Shown: piece after piece, positions 35,107-46,759 of the stretch | How the letters are laid out: each line of letters starts with the position of its first letter | Numbering within the stretch: the first letter of the stretch is position 1 | Assembly (NCBI GenBank): GCA_030077755.1 | Contig: JAQJZZ010000001.1 | Location: 1,240,001-1,304,000 of the forward strand | From: Filosporella fistucella | Taxonomy: Eukaryota > Ascomycota > Leotiomycetes > Helotiales | DNA length: 64,000 bases | Direction of reading: 5' to 3' | Program-made: the position numbers and the translations under genes | The notes under the pieces: model-generated | Databases searched by the model: none | What the model was told of the DNA's origin: nothing | Seen by the model: only the letters and a program-made list of their open reading frames with translations

Positions 35107-38100
35107 TCAGTCGACGTAGCGAGGAGCGTCGTCTTGCCAATTTGGTGCAGGCGTTTCTGGCATGCCATAAGCGCCAGGCGTAGGAGCCGCATAATATCCT
35201 TGCTGAGCTCCCGGTGTGGGTGCATCCATGGCCTGTGGAGTTGGTGCACCCCATTGGCCTCCCCAATTTGGGGCAGGCGTCGGAGCTGAAGCTGGTGTGG
35301 GTGCATTATAAGGCGCTGGAGTAGGGGCAGAATATGCACCAGGAGTAGGAGCATTCATTGCAGCTGGAGTAGGTGCTGACATATGTGCTCCAGGTGTCGG
35401 TGCATCATAAGCATTTGAGCCCCAGCTGTTACTAGCTTGATTAGATCCCCAATTATCATTAGAGGACGGCTGATATGCTGGAGTCTTGGAACCCCAAGCA
35501 TCACCGCCACCATATCCGGGAGTCTTCGAGCCAGCCGAGAAACTGTCCTGGCCACCGAAACCGTGAGCTGGAGTCTTGGCACCCGAAGACCATGCAGGAG
35601 TACGATTTCCGCCTCCATAAGATGTTCGGCTCCCATCATGTGGATTGACTGTTCGAGAGCCATCTGCCCAGCCAGGAGTTCGTGAACCGTCTCCAGTTGA
35701 CGATTTCCAGGCTGGCGTTCGGCCGCCGTTGGCTCCTCCAGCAGGTGCTTGGAAACATTAGTATATCGAGGTCAAGAACATGTGCAAAGGACTTACTTCT
35801 TGAAGTACCCCATGCCGGAGTTCTATCAAACCCACCAGCTGGCATTGGAGTTCGACCACCTTCCCATCCTGGTCCACCTGGAGTCGCGTTCCCCATTCCA
35901 CCTCTACCACCACGAGGTGCCCCACCTCCTCTTCCACCGCCAAAGCCACCTCTCGAAAGCGGGTCAATGGACTTCCCTGTAAGTCTGTCCTTGAAACCCA
36001 AAGCATCCTTTGGAACATTGACGACCTTGCTCTTTGTGTGTAATTCGACTCGAGCATTCGTATCTGTGGTTTCCTTCACGATACCTAGAAGACCTTTGTA
36101 TGGTCCACGACGAATTGTAACAGTCTGTCCAATAGAACGATCTCTACCAAATGATTTTGGAGGCGGCATGTCGTTGTTCCCATTCGGGTTGCGCTTCATA
36201 GCAGGGTTCATGGCATTGAGATCTGGAAGAGTTGATGTTAGCACTCTGCCACCTTTAGCCGAGATTGTAGCAACATTCGTTGTACGTGTGACAAAGACTC
36301 CAGCATTCTCGTTCTGGGATGAGTTTCGCAAAAATAGATAGGCACGATGGATGTGGATGATTTTTCCAGATCGACCTTCTCCGCCCTGTTCTTTGACAAC
36401 ATCGTCCACACGAACCTCAGAACCATTTTTGTCTGTTGCAACAGCATGCTTGCGCTGTTCCAATTTATTTGAAATCTGAGATGGCAACACTGTACGGGTC
36501 TGGCTGTTCTGGTCCAAAACACCCAAAGATTCTCGGTCAACTTTGACAACGCATGCGACTGTTGAAGGATCTAATTGAACCAAATCCCAGAGCTCATATT
36601 TCCCAAGAGTTCCACCGCCACCAGAATCGCTAGCTTCTCGAAGATCCTTGCTGAACACAGTGATTTCGGTGTTGCCTTGATCAGTCAAGAGGGTAACGCG
36701 ATCCTGGACGATTTTGACAACCATTCCAACTTCATCGCGGAATCGACTTCCACCAATGACTTTGACGTGATCACCTTCTCTGAATCGTTTTCGAAGTCCT
36801 TTCACCGGAACCTCGATGGTTTGGCCCCCCAGAGCACCTTCAGAGACAGCCATAGTAACAATATCTCCCTGTACGGATACTGCTTTTCCCACTACACCTT
36901 TTTGTTCGCCTTCATAAACCTCAATTATATCACCAGGTAAGTAGGAAGCATTTGCAGTGCTTGCCTTAAGACTGGCAGCAAGGGCGTTGAGATCCAGATT
37001 TTCGGTTCCATCTTCTGCTCCCGACGCAAAACGAGTGACTTCCTCTAGTGTCGGATTCACGTCTTTCGTAACTAGAGTCTGAATTTTCACCTCCTTCTCA
37101 CAATAGCCGTTGATATACTCGTCTCCAAGGTATGACCAGGTTTTTGTATCTGCTCTTCCATTCAGGTATTTTGCATGTCTCTTTTTGGCTTCCACTTCGC
37201 TAAATAGTCTTGGAGGAGGTCGAGGTCCAGTGGTTGCCCGCTTTCTTTTTGCACCATATGCATCTACAGGCGCATTCGAATCATCGTGTAAACCGTAATC
37301 AAGACGAGGAACATATCTGACTCGCACCTCAAGTCCAGTATCAGTAACATCGATAACTTGAGCAAGATCACCAGCATATCGTGGTGGTCTCTTAAGTCGG
37401 ACATATGCACCAGGCTCCAGTGATGGTGTTTTGGTCACTCTGAGAAGATCCGGCATTTCCTTGATTTCGACCAACATCATCTTTGTTCGCGGGTATACGT
37501 TCATGATTCCATCCAACGCCGACAGAATGTCTGACTGCCGCTGTCCTTCGACATAAATGAAGCCCTTCATCGTAGATGTTGTTCCTCCCCTCTCAAAAGC
37601 AGCCGTAATTCCGAGCTCATCTTTCGTACCAAGTCTCTCCTCGATGCGCTTCATGATGGAGAAAACTGCTTCCCTTTCTTTTCCTTCCTTACATCGTACA
37701 GCGTAGATACTTGGGTCGTCTACACTGGGTAGTAGAAGTCGCTTGGGCACAACAGCAGAATCTCCCATTGCCCGCCCACTCCGGTTCTTGTTCGCATATC
37801 TCTGTCGCAAAATTTCTGCCTGTTTTTCAGCATCGAGACTTGCTTCCATCTCACGTCTTCTGTCCAGTTCTCTGTGACGCCTATCATCAGTCTCCCCTCC
37901 TGCTGGAAGATCCGCGAGATCATCAGGATGGGTATCAGCAATGAAATTGTCTTTAATCTCATTGAGCTCATCCTCGTCATCGTCATTTTCATCTTCATCT
38001 TCATCAACTTCTGCTTCAACGTCGAGGAACTGATTTCGGCGTTCGCGTCTGCGCTTTCTGCGGTGACCCTAAGAGAAAGATCAGCCCAAGTTCCCCAATG

Positions 38101-38448
38101 GTAAGTGTTGCTGCCTACCGTAATTTCCTCCTCATCGTCATCCTCTTCTTCATCTTCCTCTTCATCATCGTGGGCGCCTGGTGCTGTATCTTCTCCCTCG
38201 CCTTCAGCATCCTCATCATCCCCTTCCTCCTCTACAGGAGATCGTCTTGTTGGAGGCGGTTCATCGTCCGAGTCATCATTGTTGTCCTGCCTCCGCGCAG
38301 ACTCCTTTCGCATTTGTGCTGACGCGTCCTCATCGTGATCTGAACCTTCTGCCTCCTCATTGTCTGAAATATCTGCTGGCTGAGGGTTGAAATTATCATC
38401 GTCTTCGCTATCATCGAATGTCTCGGTGAGAAAATCTCTAGTCGCCAT
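35107..38448 (-). CDS. spt5: Transcription elongation factor Spt5
   Basis: Three exons: 38448-38119, 38068-35797 and 35747-35107, giving 1080 aa. It has an acidic N-terminus rich in D/E, the basic RRKRRRERR stretch, an NGN domain ([34 protein letters not shown]), and several KOW modules ([80 protein letters not shown]). A long C-terminal repeat region follows, first RTPAW/KTPGY-type and then about nine xAPTPxA repeats. Spt5 with Spt4 forms DSIF, which clamps RNA polymerase II and stimulates elongation; the CTR threonines are targets of the Bur1/CDK9 kinase. The start at 38448 precedes the [16 protein letters not shown] acidic region; an upstream frame from 38556 is not needed. It is divergent from the quinone oxidoreductase across a 314-bp region. 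Confidence 0.97.
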
Positions 38449-38762
38449 TTTGCGATAATTGATGTATGAAGCGATCCGCGACCTCACGGTCACTGCAAAG
38501 ATTCGAAAAGGTATGTAGGTGGAAGGACGAAAGAATTGGGAGATGTTTTCTTTCAAGGAGCTCCCAAGTCGACGACTAGCGCAAAGGTCACATGATCGAT
38601 CCCTCAGCCTTGTTACGCCGGAACCGAAACCGAGCTTAAAATGTCAACTTTAGTGAATGTTCCCCTCTTCAGGTAAGTTGAATTTCTTGTCAAAATGTCC
38701 AATTTCTTTATGTTCATCATTTACCTATCATCTGTTATACTTGAGCCAAATACATAAAAGCT
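38449..38762. other. Divergent promoter, Spt5 and quinone oxidoreductase
   Basis: A compact 314-bp shared region with no coding potential. Its small size suggests a bidirectional promoter. Confidence 0.5.
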
Positions 38763-40141
38763 ATGAAGGCAATATTGATTGATAAATTTGTCGGCGTGAG
38801 TGTTCCTTGAAACGAGTTCGGGCTTCGAGCTATTTAGTGAAAGCAGTTGCTCACTAGAACAGAGTTACGATGAGATCAAAGTATCCAATGTTCCTATCCC
38901 GGAGCAAAGAGATGGCGAAGTCATTGTAAAAGTTATTGCAGCTGGAGTAAATTTTGTTGATCTTTTATATGTATGTCATTGCTCGTGTCCCTGATATTAG
39001 TCCTCTCGGCTTTGATTCACTGAGCCAACGAGAATACATAATTTGCATTCTCAGGTCTTGACTTCTCTTGTCCCAACAAAACGAAATTATTCTGATCACA
39101 AATTTCCACACTCAGGCTAGAGGAAAACATCAGAATAACCATCGGAAGTTGGTTGTACCTCCGTTCATTCTTGGCCTTGAATTTGCAGGTACAGTAATCC
39201 ATGCTCCGCCAGGTTCCAGATTCTCTGAAGGAGATCGTGTTTTTGGAGGCAGTATCGGATCATATGCCGAGCAAATTGCTGTGAAAGAAACCTCCCTCCA
39301 TCATATCCCTCCTAGATGGAGTTTCTCGGATGCTGCTGGGCTTGCGGCCACTGCACCAGTGAGCTATGGTGGGTTGATAACACGAGGTGGACTCAAGAAG
39401 GGGGAAACTGTTCTTATTCAGTAGGTTTACTGCTTTTGAACTTCCCTTTCAAATCGCGTACGAGGCCGCTGTCAATATTCCTACTCAATTGTAAATCTCA
39501 TACTAATTATCAAAGTGCCGCTGCAGGTGGACTGGGAATAATGGCTGTACAAATTGCAAAAGCTGCTGGAGCGAAAGTAATAGCTACAGCAGGCTCTAAA
39601 GAGAAGCTTGAAATAGCTAGACGTTTTGGAGCAGATGCTTGTGTAAGCTATACGGATAATCCAGATTGGTGGAAAGAGGTACTCGAAATCACAGGCGGAG
39701 AAGGCGTTGATATAGTCTACGATCCTGTCGGCCTGGTCGACAAAAGTCTGAAATGTCTGAAACAAAAAGGACGAATCATACTTATCGGATTTGCTGGGAC
39801 AGAGGGGAATATTGAGAAGATTGCGATGAATAGAATGTGCGTTATCCTACATCCCGCTACCACCAACATGATATTGACTCAATCCCAGCCTACTACGCCA
39901 AGCGCAGCTTATTGGATACCGTGCTGGCAAGAGTGATAGTGATTTCCCTTCAGAGACTATAGAGACATGGAGGGGACTTCGGGAAATGTTAGAAAAGGAA
40001 CAGATTCAACCGACTGTTTTCGACCGCGAATATCATGGATTAGAAGATGTAGTGACTGCAATGAAAGATCTCGAGAAAAGGCAGGTTTGGGGGAAAGCGG
40101 TCATCAACTTGGAGCCGTCAAATACAAAGTCACGACTGTGA
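38763..40141 (+). CDS. Zinc-less quinone oxidoreductase (MDR, zeta-crystallin-like)
   Basis: Five exons: 38763-38795, 38863-38970, 39116-39420, 39516-39836 and 39889-40141, giving 339 aa. The N-terminal GroES-like part carries VIVKVIAAGVNFVDLLY and PPFILGLEFAGTV. The Rossmann part has AAAGGLGIMAVQIAKAAGAK (NADPH-binding AxxGGxG) and VDIVYDPVG, and ends IQPTVFDREYHGLEDVVTAM. No catalytic zinc cysteines are present, as in NADPH:quinone reductases and related detoxifying MDR enzymes (QOR/YhdH, zeta-crystallin). Likely soluble, cytosolic or mitochondrial. Exon 1 is only 33 nt. The introns (67, 145, 95 and 52 nt) all preserve frame. The physiological substrate is unknown. Confidence 0.9.
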
Positions 40142-40706
40142 TAGAATAGCTCTTAGCTACAAGCTCTGAGTCGTAAAAATTTGAGCTTCGAAAAAATACC
40201 TAAAATAATTACTGCGCTGCAGCTGTGAAGTTATCCCTTCTCCTCACCAATAAAACAATACACTCACACCAAATCCAAAATCCAAAATCCAAAAATAAAA
40301 AACTCCAGTACCCCCTTCGAAATGGGGATACCTTGGAAAAACTGCCCGGACCAGCTTTTTGAAGTCGCGAATATGGTGAGTCATTTTTCGATCGGCCGGT
40401 CGTTTCTGCGTACTTTGTTTTCTATTCTTTTTTTGTTGTCGAACTCGGGATCTATTTGTTGACCAAATTTCCTGTTCCCGCCTCACAGTTTGACTTGACC
40501 ACTCCACCAGGGGAGAGGCACCTTCTGCTTAGTTTGTTTTGGGGCTATTTAGTTATGTATATGAGGAGAGATAGTTTAGAGAGTCGGACGGAAAAGGAAA
40601 GTAACTAAGGTTGAGGTTATTTCCTGTTTGGATCTCTTAGTCAATTGAATCATTACTCTTGATTGAAACGAATGATAATGCTCTGGTATCATATTTATCG
40701 CTGCCA
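40142..40706. other. Convergent intergenic region
   Basis: About 565 bp between the convergent oxidoreductase and Atg28-like genes. An A/C-rich short repeat (CCAAAAT) lies at about 40268-40295. No gene seen. Confidence 0.4.
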
Positions 40707-42347
40707 TTAGGACGTATCATCGTGATCATCGTGATTCCTCCGTTCAACCAACAACTCCTCCAAATTTGGCCCATCATCTTCACTCTCTTCCCTATCTAGG
40801 CTGGCTCTAAATACTGGCTCTCCCGCCATTTCATCAAGTCCATTAGGAGGACCTGAATCCTCATCCTGATTATCCCCTTGATCATCCTCTGTATCGCCAG
40901 AAATCCCCAAGGCTCCCTTCAATATACCTTCTCCCTCTTTGAAAGCCTCGAGTTCCGCCCCAACAGCACAAATTAACAAATTCCACCCCTTTTCTTCTGC
41001 CGTCTTTAAGATATCACCCAATTTCCGAATAATATTTCCCATCTTCTCAATCTGGTCTCGAAGCATTTTCTCACCCTGAGGGGCATTGGTGGCCATTTGC
41101 TTCCTCAAATCATCTTCAAAGCTCATCACTAATTGTATACTGTCCTCCCACATCTGAGCACCATCCTCCAAAGCAGACTTCTCTTTCTCCACCTCCTTCT
41201 GTCGAGTCTGCAGCTGCGAAACTTCCTTGTTCCACCATTCCTTGGCCAATCCTAACGTTCTCCTACTCGCTGGAAGTGCCGTAAACCCTTCTTCCCCACC
41301 CATTATGACAGAGACATTAACAGGCGGCCGCTTGAGAAACTCTTTAACATCGGTTTCGATTTCGCGCAGAGCTCCACGATAGCTGCTCAGTCTGGCTTCT
41401 CTCCGATTGATTCCCTCTTTGATTCTTTCACCTAGCCATCGTTTCCGAGCTTTCATTTGTGCAAGCCTGTCTTCCATCTCCCTTATTTCGTTATCCACCG
41501 CTCGCTCTTCAGTCCTCAGCTCAGCGATCTCCATTGCTTCTTCTCCGCCACCTTCCCCCTCTCCTGTATCAGCCCCTCCTGTTCCACTATAGCCACTCAA
41601 TTGACTTCTGACAGCCTCAATTCTCTTTTCCCACTCGTCCACACGACCTAAAACTTCATCCCTCTTCTTGATCTCGCTCGCCAAAATGTCAACCTCCTCC
41701 CTCTTAACACTGATCAATTCTCCAATATCCCTCAAAAGCCCCCTCCTAGCACCTCTCAAGCCAATAGGCCTTCTCTTCGGTTGCCTTACAGGCACAATAC
41801 CTCCATCCTTCCCTCTACTTGAGCTTCTGTGGACAGACCTAGTTGTAGGCGTACTACTCCCTGCATCAGAGTTTCCATCTACTACACCCGTATCCCCTCC
41901 AAAGCCTTGTAATAGCCCCGTAGATTGTGCGTCTAGCAGTAACTGCAGATCATTCTGTATAGCTTTTTCCCTCCTTTCCAACCCAAGCAGCGGATCAATA
42001 CCACCACTACCTCTGCGTATTCTCGGACTCGAGCTACGGCCGCCAACCAACGTTTCGAGGCTTCCTTTGAGAGAACCTGCATTTGGGACCGGATGGCGGG
42101 GCAGCACAACGCTGGCAGCTATGGGAGGTGGTGGAGCTACAAATTGTATCCTTCGTTCCTTTGTTCGCGAGGGAGATGGGGAGAGTGAGGGAGCATTTTG
42201 ATTTCGGTAGAAGGAGGGCGGAGGAGAGGGCGATACGGCTCGGGATTCGCGTGGAGAGAGATCTTGGAGAGATACAGAGTCTCGATGTTGTGGGAGTAAA
42301 GGGCTACTGTCGCGTGAGGAGCGTGAGAAGAAAGACGATCGAGACAT
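40707..42347 (-). CDS. Coiled-coil protein, Atg28-like (autophagy-related)
   Basis: A single-exon frame of 546 aa. The N-terminal 150 residues are S/P-rich and disordered (SSPLLPQHRDSVSLQDLSPRE). Long coiled coils follow: LLRDIGELISVKREEVDILA, EIAELRTEERAVDNEIREME, REIETDVKEFLKRPPV and an acidic tail (DNQDEDSGPPNGLDEM). The conserved segment LRRP-like RREKAIQNDLQLLLDAQSTGL is characteristic of the filamentous-fungal proteins annotated as Atg28. Atg28 was described in pexophagy of methylotrophic yeast; in moulds its role is less clear. Confidence is moderate because coiled coils give weak similarity. It is convergent with the oxidoreductase and divergent from the short-chain dehydrogenase. Confidence 0.62.
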   Translation of the reverse strand: MSRSSFFSRSSRDSSPLLPQHRDSVSLQDLSPRESRAVSPSPPPSFYRNQNAPSLSPSPSRTKERRIQFVAPPPPIAASVVLPRHPVPNAGSLKGSLETLVGGRSSSPRIRRGSGGIDPLLGLERREKAIQNDLQLLLDAQSTGLLQGFGGDTGVVDGNSDAGSSTPTTRSVHRSSSRGKDGGIVPVRQPKRRPIGLRGARRGLLRDIGELISVKREEVDILASEIKKRDEVLGRVDEWEKRIEAVRSQLSGYSGTGGADTGEGEGGGEEAMEIAELRTEERAVDNEIREMEDRLAQMKARKRWLGERIKEGINRREARLSSYRGALREIETDVKEFLKRPPVNVSVIMGGEEGFTALPASRRTLGLAKEWWNKEVSQLQTRQKEVEKEKSALEDGAQMWEDSIQLVMSFEDDLRKQMATNAPQGEKMLRDQIEKMGNIIRKLGDILKTAEEKGWNLLICAVGAELEAFKEGEGILKGALGISGDTEDDQGDNQDEDSGPPNGLDEMAGEPVFRASLDREESEDDGPNLEELLVERRNHDDHDDTS

Positions 42348-43437
42348 TTTGGAATGATATCCTCGGGACGGTGTTGGGTGACTGCTAGGCCAGGTATTGG
42401 AGGAAATTAGAAATTACAGCTCGTTCTAGCGGCTATCTCATTGTATTGACATTCTTGCATGCGAAGATAAATTCAAGTTGGGAGGAATGAGACTTGTGAG
42501 CTCGCGGTAGTTGCCGGATTAGGTAGAAATGTTCACATGCTGCTCTCAAGGTCAGCTGTAGATAGAGAAGGCAGGTCGGTGCAGGAAATGTATCTGTTCA
42601 ATACAGAAGGGTGTGCAGTGTAAATTTTGGTGTGGTAAGGTATGGTCAGGTGTCCATATCTGTCTTTGTCAAGATAGAAATAGGTAACAATGATACTCCA
42701 ATGTCCAGCTCCTCCAGATAAGGATTAGAGCTCGCCAAGCAAGTATTCTGGACCCCTGCTATCTTTCCAACTCTACAACTTCGTGTTTGTGTCAGTTTGA
42801 TATGTGCAAGAAAGATCCCAAAAAAGAATATATATTCGACATTGTACTAAGGATTCCCGGACAATATTTGAGAGCTATTCTCCCAGTTCAGGTAAGCCTT
42901 GGGAAATGCTGCTATTGACCAGGACAAGAATAGGTAACGCAGAGAGGTTACCTGAGTGGACGGTACAACAACCAAAGCCACTCGTTCTTCTTGCTCCCCA
43001 AACTCGGCAAACCTTACTCCACTCCCCACCTTGTCCCCATCGAACGAATAGGTCGAGTAACCTTCCCCGTCTCTCCTTCTACATCACATGATTGACAGCG
43101 GACGACACTCGACCGAAGGTTGTGGATCAATGAATAATGCTAGCGTTATTGATGAATATATAAAGGCTGACATTCTCCTATGTACAGTCCTATAATCTGT
43201 CTGGAAATGTCCCCAGAAAGTATATTTTGTTTGAATATCATTCGGATTTGCTATTTCTCGGTTTCAGCGTAAGGCCATAAATTGAACGTCGAGTAGACGA
43301 CCAGTCAGCCAACTTAGTGTTGAAAAAGGAAGATTAACAGCTCGAGTTAGTTGCCGTTTTCAAATATCTGCTCTAAAAGTATCTCTATTCCAAAATACCA
43401 AGTACTAATAAACAAGCCCTCCAAAACACCATCTACA
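42348..43437. other. Divergent promoter region
   Basis: About 1.1 kb between the Atg28-like and dehydrogenase genes. A plus frame at 42804-43091 is not protein-like. No RNA or repeat noted. Confidence 0.4.
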
Positions 43438-44455
43438 ATGTCTCCATCCGCAACAGAAACAGCCCGGGATGCATTAAAGTCCCGACTCCTCCCTCAGATG
43501 GTCCTCAGCGACGGATCATCATCCTCGATGACAGGACCTCCCGCTGCCCTACCAGAAGATATCAGCGCCAACGATAGAGCCAAGCTGAGATTCGAAGTTT
43601 CCGGAAACGCCATGTTAGTCCCCTCTCCCTCCAAAAATCATAAATTAAACTCCTCTAGCGTCACAGGTGGAGCAGGAACCCTCGGTTTCGAAGCCTCCCG
43701 TGCCCTCCTCGAGCACGGCCTCTCAGGTCTCATGATCTTCGACGTCAATCCCGCTCAGGCAGCACCCAAGATCTCTTCCCTAGCTGCAGAGTTTCCATCC
43801 GCTAAGATCAGCTGCAAGAAAGTAGATATCACGGACGATATCGCTGTTGCTAAAGCTGTAGAAGACACCGCTTCAGAGCTAGGCTCAGTAGATATCTTAC
43901 TTTGTTTTGCAGGAGTTGTGGGTTGTGAACATGCTATTGATATGTCGGCTGCTGCTTGGAGGAGGACATTAGATATCAACACCACAGGCGGATTTCTTTG
44001 TGCTCAGACAGCGGCAAAACAAATGATTAAACAAGGAAATGGAGGATCTATCGTCTTTGTTGCTTCTATTTCTGGTCATAGAGTTAATTTTCCTCAGCCG
44101 CAGGTTGCGTATAATGTTAGCAAGAGCGCTTTGCTGACGTTGAAGAATTGTCTGGCGGCCGAGTGGGCTAGATATGGGATTAGAGTCAATTCGATCTCAC
44201 CTGGCTATATGGACACGATTCTGAATGAGGGAGAGGGAATTGCAGATGGGCGAGCAATCTGGGCGAATCGCAATCCAACAGGTCGGATGGGTGCGCCTAG
44301 TGAATTGACCGGTGCAGCAGTCCTCCTCTCGAGTAAGGCGGGAACATATATGAATGGTAAGTCAATAATATCCGGAGTATCGTACTAGTATATTTGCATC
44401 TACTGATACAATTCAAGGTACCGATATCGTCGTTGACGGAGGGTATGTATCATGA
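43438..44455 (+). CDS. Short-chain dehydrogenase, polyol/ketose type
   Basis: Three exons: 43438-43613, 43659-44356 and 44418-44455, giving 303 aa. The Rossmann motif spans the first junction (IVTGGAGTLGF), with NADP-binding GxxxGxG-like glycines. It has the cofactor loop FDVNPAQ, the catalytic SISGHR serine, YNVSK (Tyr and Lys) and PGYMDT. The C-terminus DIVVDGG is supplied by the last 38-nt exon. The N-terminal extension with SMTGPPAALPEDIS resembles the D-arabinitol 2-dehydrogenase / L-xylulose or sorbose reductase (Sou1-like) group, which interconverts polyols and ketoses. Substrate is not fixed by sequence. The start MSPSATETARD was chosen over 43351, which lacks support. The first intron is 45 nt, close to the minimum. 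Confidence 0.88.
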
Positions 44456-44582
44456 CATCCCGATCAATCAGTTCCATCCATTCTCCGAACCCCCTATCCC
44501 CCAGCTTCAGGAATAGCCCAAACTGACTGCTCCCTAGGCAAATACTGTTCTGATCTAGAATTATGCTGAGCTCAAGTCGAAA

Positions 44583-46759
44583 TCATTGGGCCAGCCGCAA
44601 GGCAGCGGCGTGATCATGCGCTGGACACCTCTTCTCTACTACCCATGTTTGCCACCTTTGCCATTGGTCCTTGCTTACTACTGTGCCATTGTCGTCCAAA
44701 TCGGCATATCCATACCCTGATTCACACCCACAGCGTGAAGACACAGACCCGTGGCCTCTATCGCGCACAGGGCTCGAAGGGCTTGTATCATCATGGAGTA
44801 CTTCGAGAATGCTATCGTCCAAAAATGTATCATGATCGCTATCATGGTCTGACTCTTCATCTCCTGCATCCTCATCATGTCCATCTTCTGTGTGATGCTC
44901 GTCACTTTCTTCTGTTGCTGCAATGACTACATCCTCGCCTTCATTGTCTTCTTGTGCGCCGTCATCATTGGAGTCACTCCATCGCGCCGCATCATTTTCT
45001 TCGTCGTCATCATCATCGTCGAAATCACTCTCGCTGTCACTATCCATACTGAAATGGCCGTGTATTGTCGGTCCAAATTGCATTCCTCCAAGGGCGACTT
45101 GTTGGTTTTCATATCCAATGTGCCTTAACGAGATCCATTTGAGGACCAACTCTAGCCGGATGAACCTCAAGACTTTCTGCCACTCTTTACTATCTGAGCC
45201 CGGCGGTTGTCTAATAGATACATATCTTAACCGCAGCGATCTCAGCCTAGATTTGTGTCGTCGGATTAAAGCGATCAACTCGTCGCTATCTAAAAGCCAC
45301 ATATGTAGTCCGATGTGAGTCAGCATCTGGAACTGCACACCATGAAATATGCTCTCAAGAGGTGTAGAAATCTGTCGGTTTGCCCCTATGTGTATGCTCT
45401 GGAGCTGTTTTGCATATTGGAACACAACTTCGAAAAGTGGCGACAATTGAGGTATCCTCTGATCAACTTGGATGCGATCATCGCTCAATTCAAGTTCAAG
45501 AGTTGTTAAGCAGGCTGCTGCCATTGCGATCGAAGAAGTTAAAGACGGTGTAAGCACGATAGGAAGTCTCGGATTCAAGAAACGACTTGAAAACCGATTC
45601 AGATTCGTCGACTTGGAGTGTTTGAAACCTATACTCAAAGCCTCGATGGCACGCTCGTACGAGACTGTCCAATCTACTGCTCTGAACTCTGCCGCATACT
45701 CAGAGTTGTTGCTGATGAATTTGTCCCATCCACCATCAATATCTCTGTCTACAAGCTTCATAAGTCGAATTTGAACGAGATTGGGAAATTTCATCAGTGC
45801 GTAACGGATTGTTTCCTGATCCAGATTTGCATCTATGATTTCTTGATGTTGTTTCACCCGAGCCATCATGGCCATAATCTGTTGTCGGCCAATTTGGAAC
45901 TTCCGGAGCATGCGTAGTGATCGCTGGCTATCAGGATTTTGGTGGGCCGCCAATTGCCGTTGGCGGCTCTCGTAGGTATTAAGGACCTGTTGAAATCGTG
46001 ATAATTCTGGACATCCCGTGATAAGTTATTGTCCGCCCCACCAACAAAGGTCAACTCATACCTTGAGGATAAATACGCGGCACCATATAGCTGAATTTCT
46101 TGACGTCCTTAGCAATATTCGGTTCACATGCCATTCTACCCAACTCGTAAAATGCCCTTTGATCGAATCGAGCTGTCACACGAGTGAAGAGACGATCGCG
46201 AGCAGCATTTGAGAAGAAATGGCATACCAGCCTCTGGAGACGCATCATTAACGATAGTACAAGTTGAAGGCAGAATAGAATGCCATACAAAGTCTTTGAT
46301 GCTAGTAACTTGGGCAGTCTCCAGCGGTGGGGTGGTCAATGTCGTTGCAAAGCTCTCTACAGACAGAAAAGCACGTTTGGTGGGCTCGTAGATATCTTTC
46401 GCTCGGGGATTGTTGAACTCGAGAATTTTCAGCAGCACCTCAACGGGAATGAAAACAATTGGACATCGGAAAACCGTCTTGAATGCACGATAGCCAGCCA
46501 AACTCGTGCATTTAATGCTAAGGATATTGTCTCGATCATCCTTAGGAAGGGCGCGCAATATGTGTGGGGTTTGGCGTTCATCACTGGGGAGTGATTTAAG
46601 GTCGGCAGTCTCAGCCATCCAACGAAAATACACATTCAAAACTCTGTAAAGATTCCCAGATAGGCGCTGATCCATAATATACGGGACACGGACATGATCT
46701 CGAGTGGTAATTGTCTCCGGCTTCCACCACCACTCATTGAGCTGGCTCGGGGTTTCCAT
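44583..46759 (-). CDS. F-box-like protein with acidic tail, 688 aa
   Basis: Three exons: 46759-46289, 46233-46062 and 46006-44583 (introns 55 and 55 nt). The F-box-like region is IPVEVLLKILEFNNPRAKD; its later helix is formed across the first intron (IKDFRLVCHFFSNAARDRLF), a pattern common in ascomycete F-box/LRR-like proteins. Exon 3 carries the predicted repeat region (LSRFQQVLNTYESRQ, FPNLVQIRLMKLVDRDI, TLELELSDDRIQV). Next come DSDSESDFDDDDDDEEND and other Asp/Glu runs for about 90 residues, then a final WQTWVVEKRC. Probable adaptor for an SCF ubiquitin ligase; target unknown. The minus-strand frame without splicing breaks at both introns, so splicing is required. It is convergent with the dehydrogenase, only 127 bp apart. 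Confidence 0.72.

Noticed and set aside
37720..38556. A separate 278-aa acidic protein upstream of Spt5
   Set aside because: It is the Spt5 first exon read through its 50-nt intron into the wrong frame.
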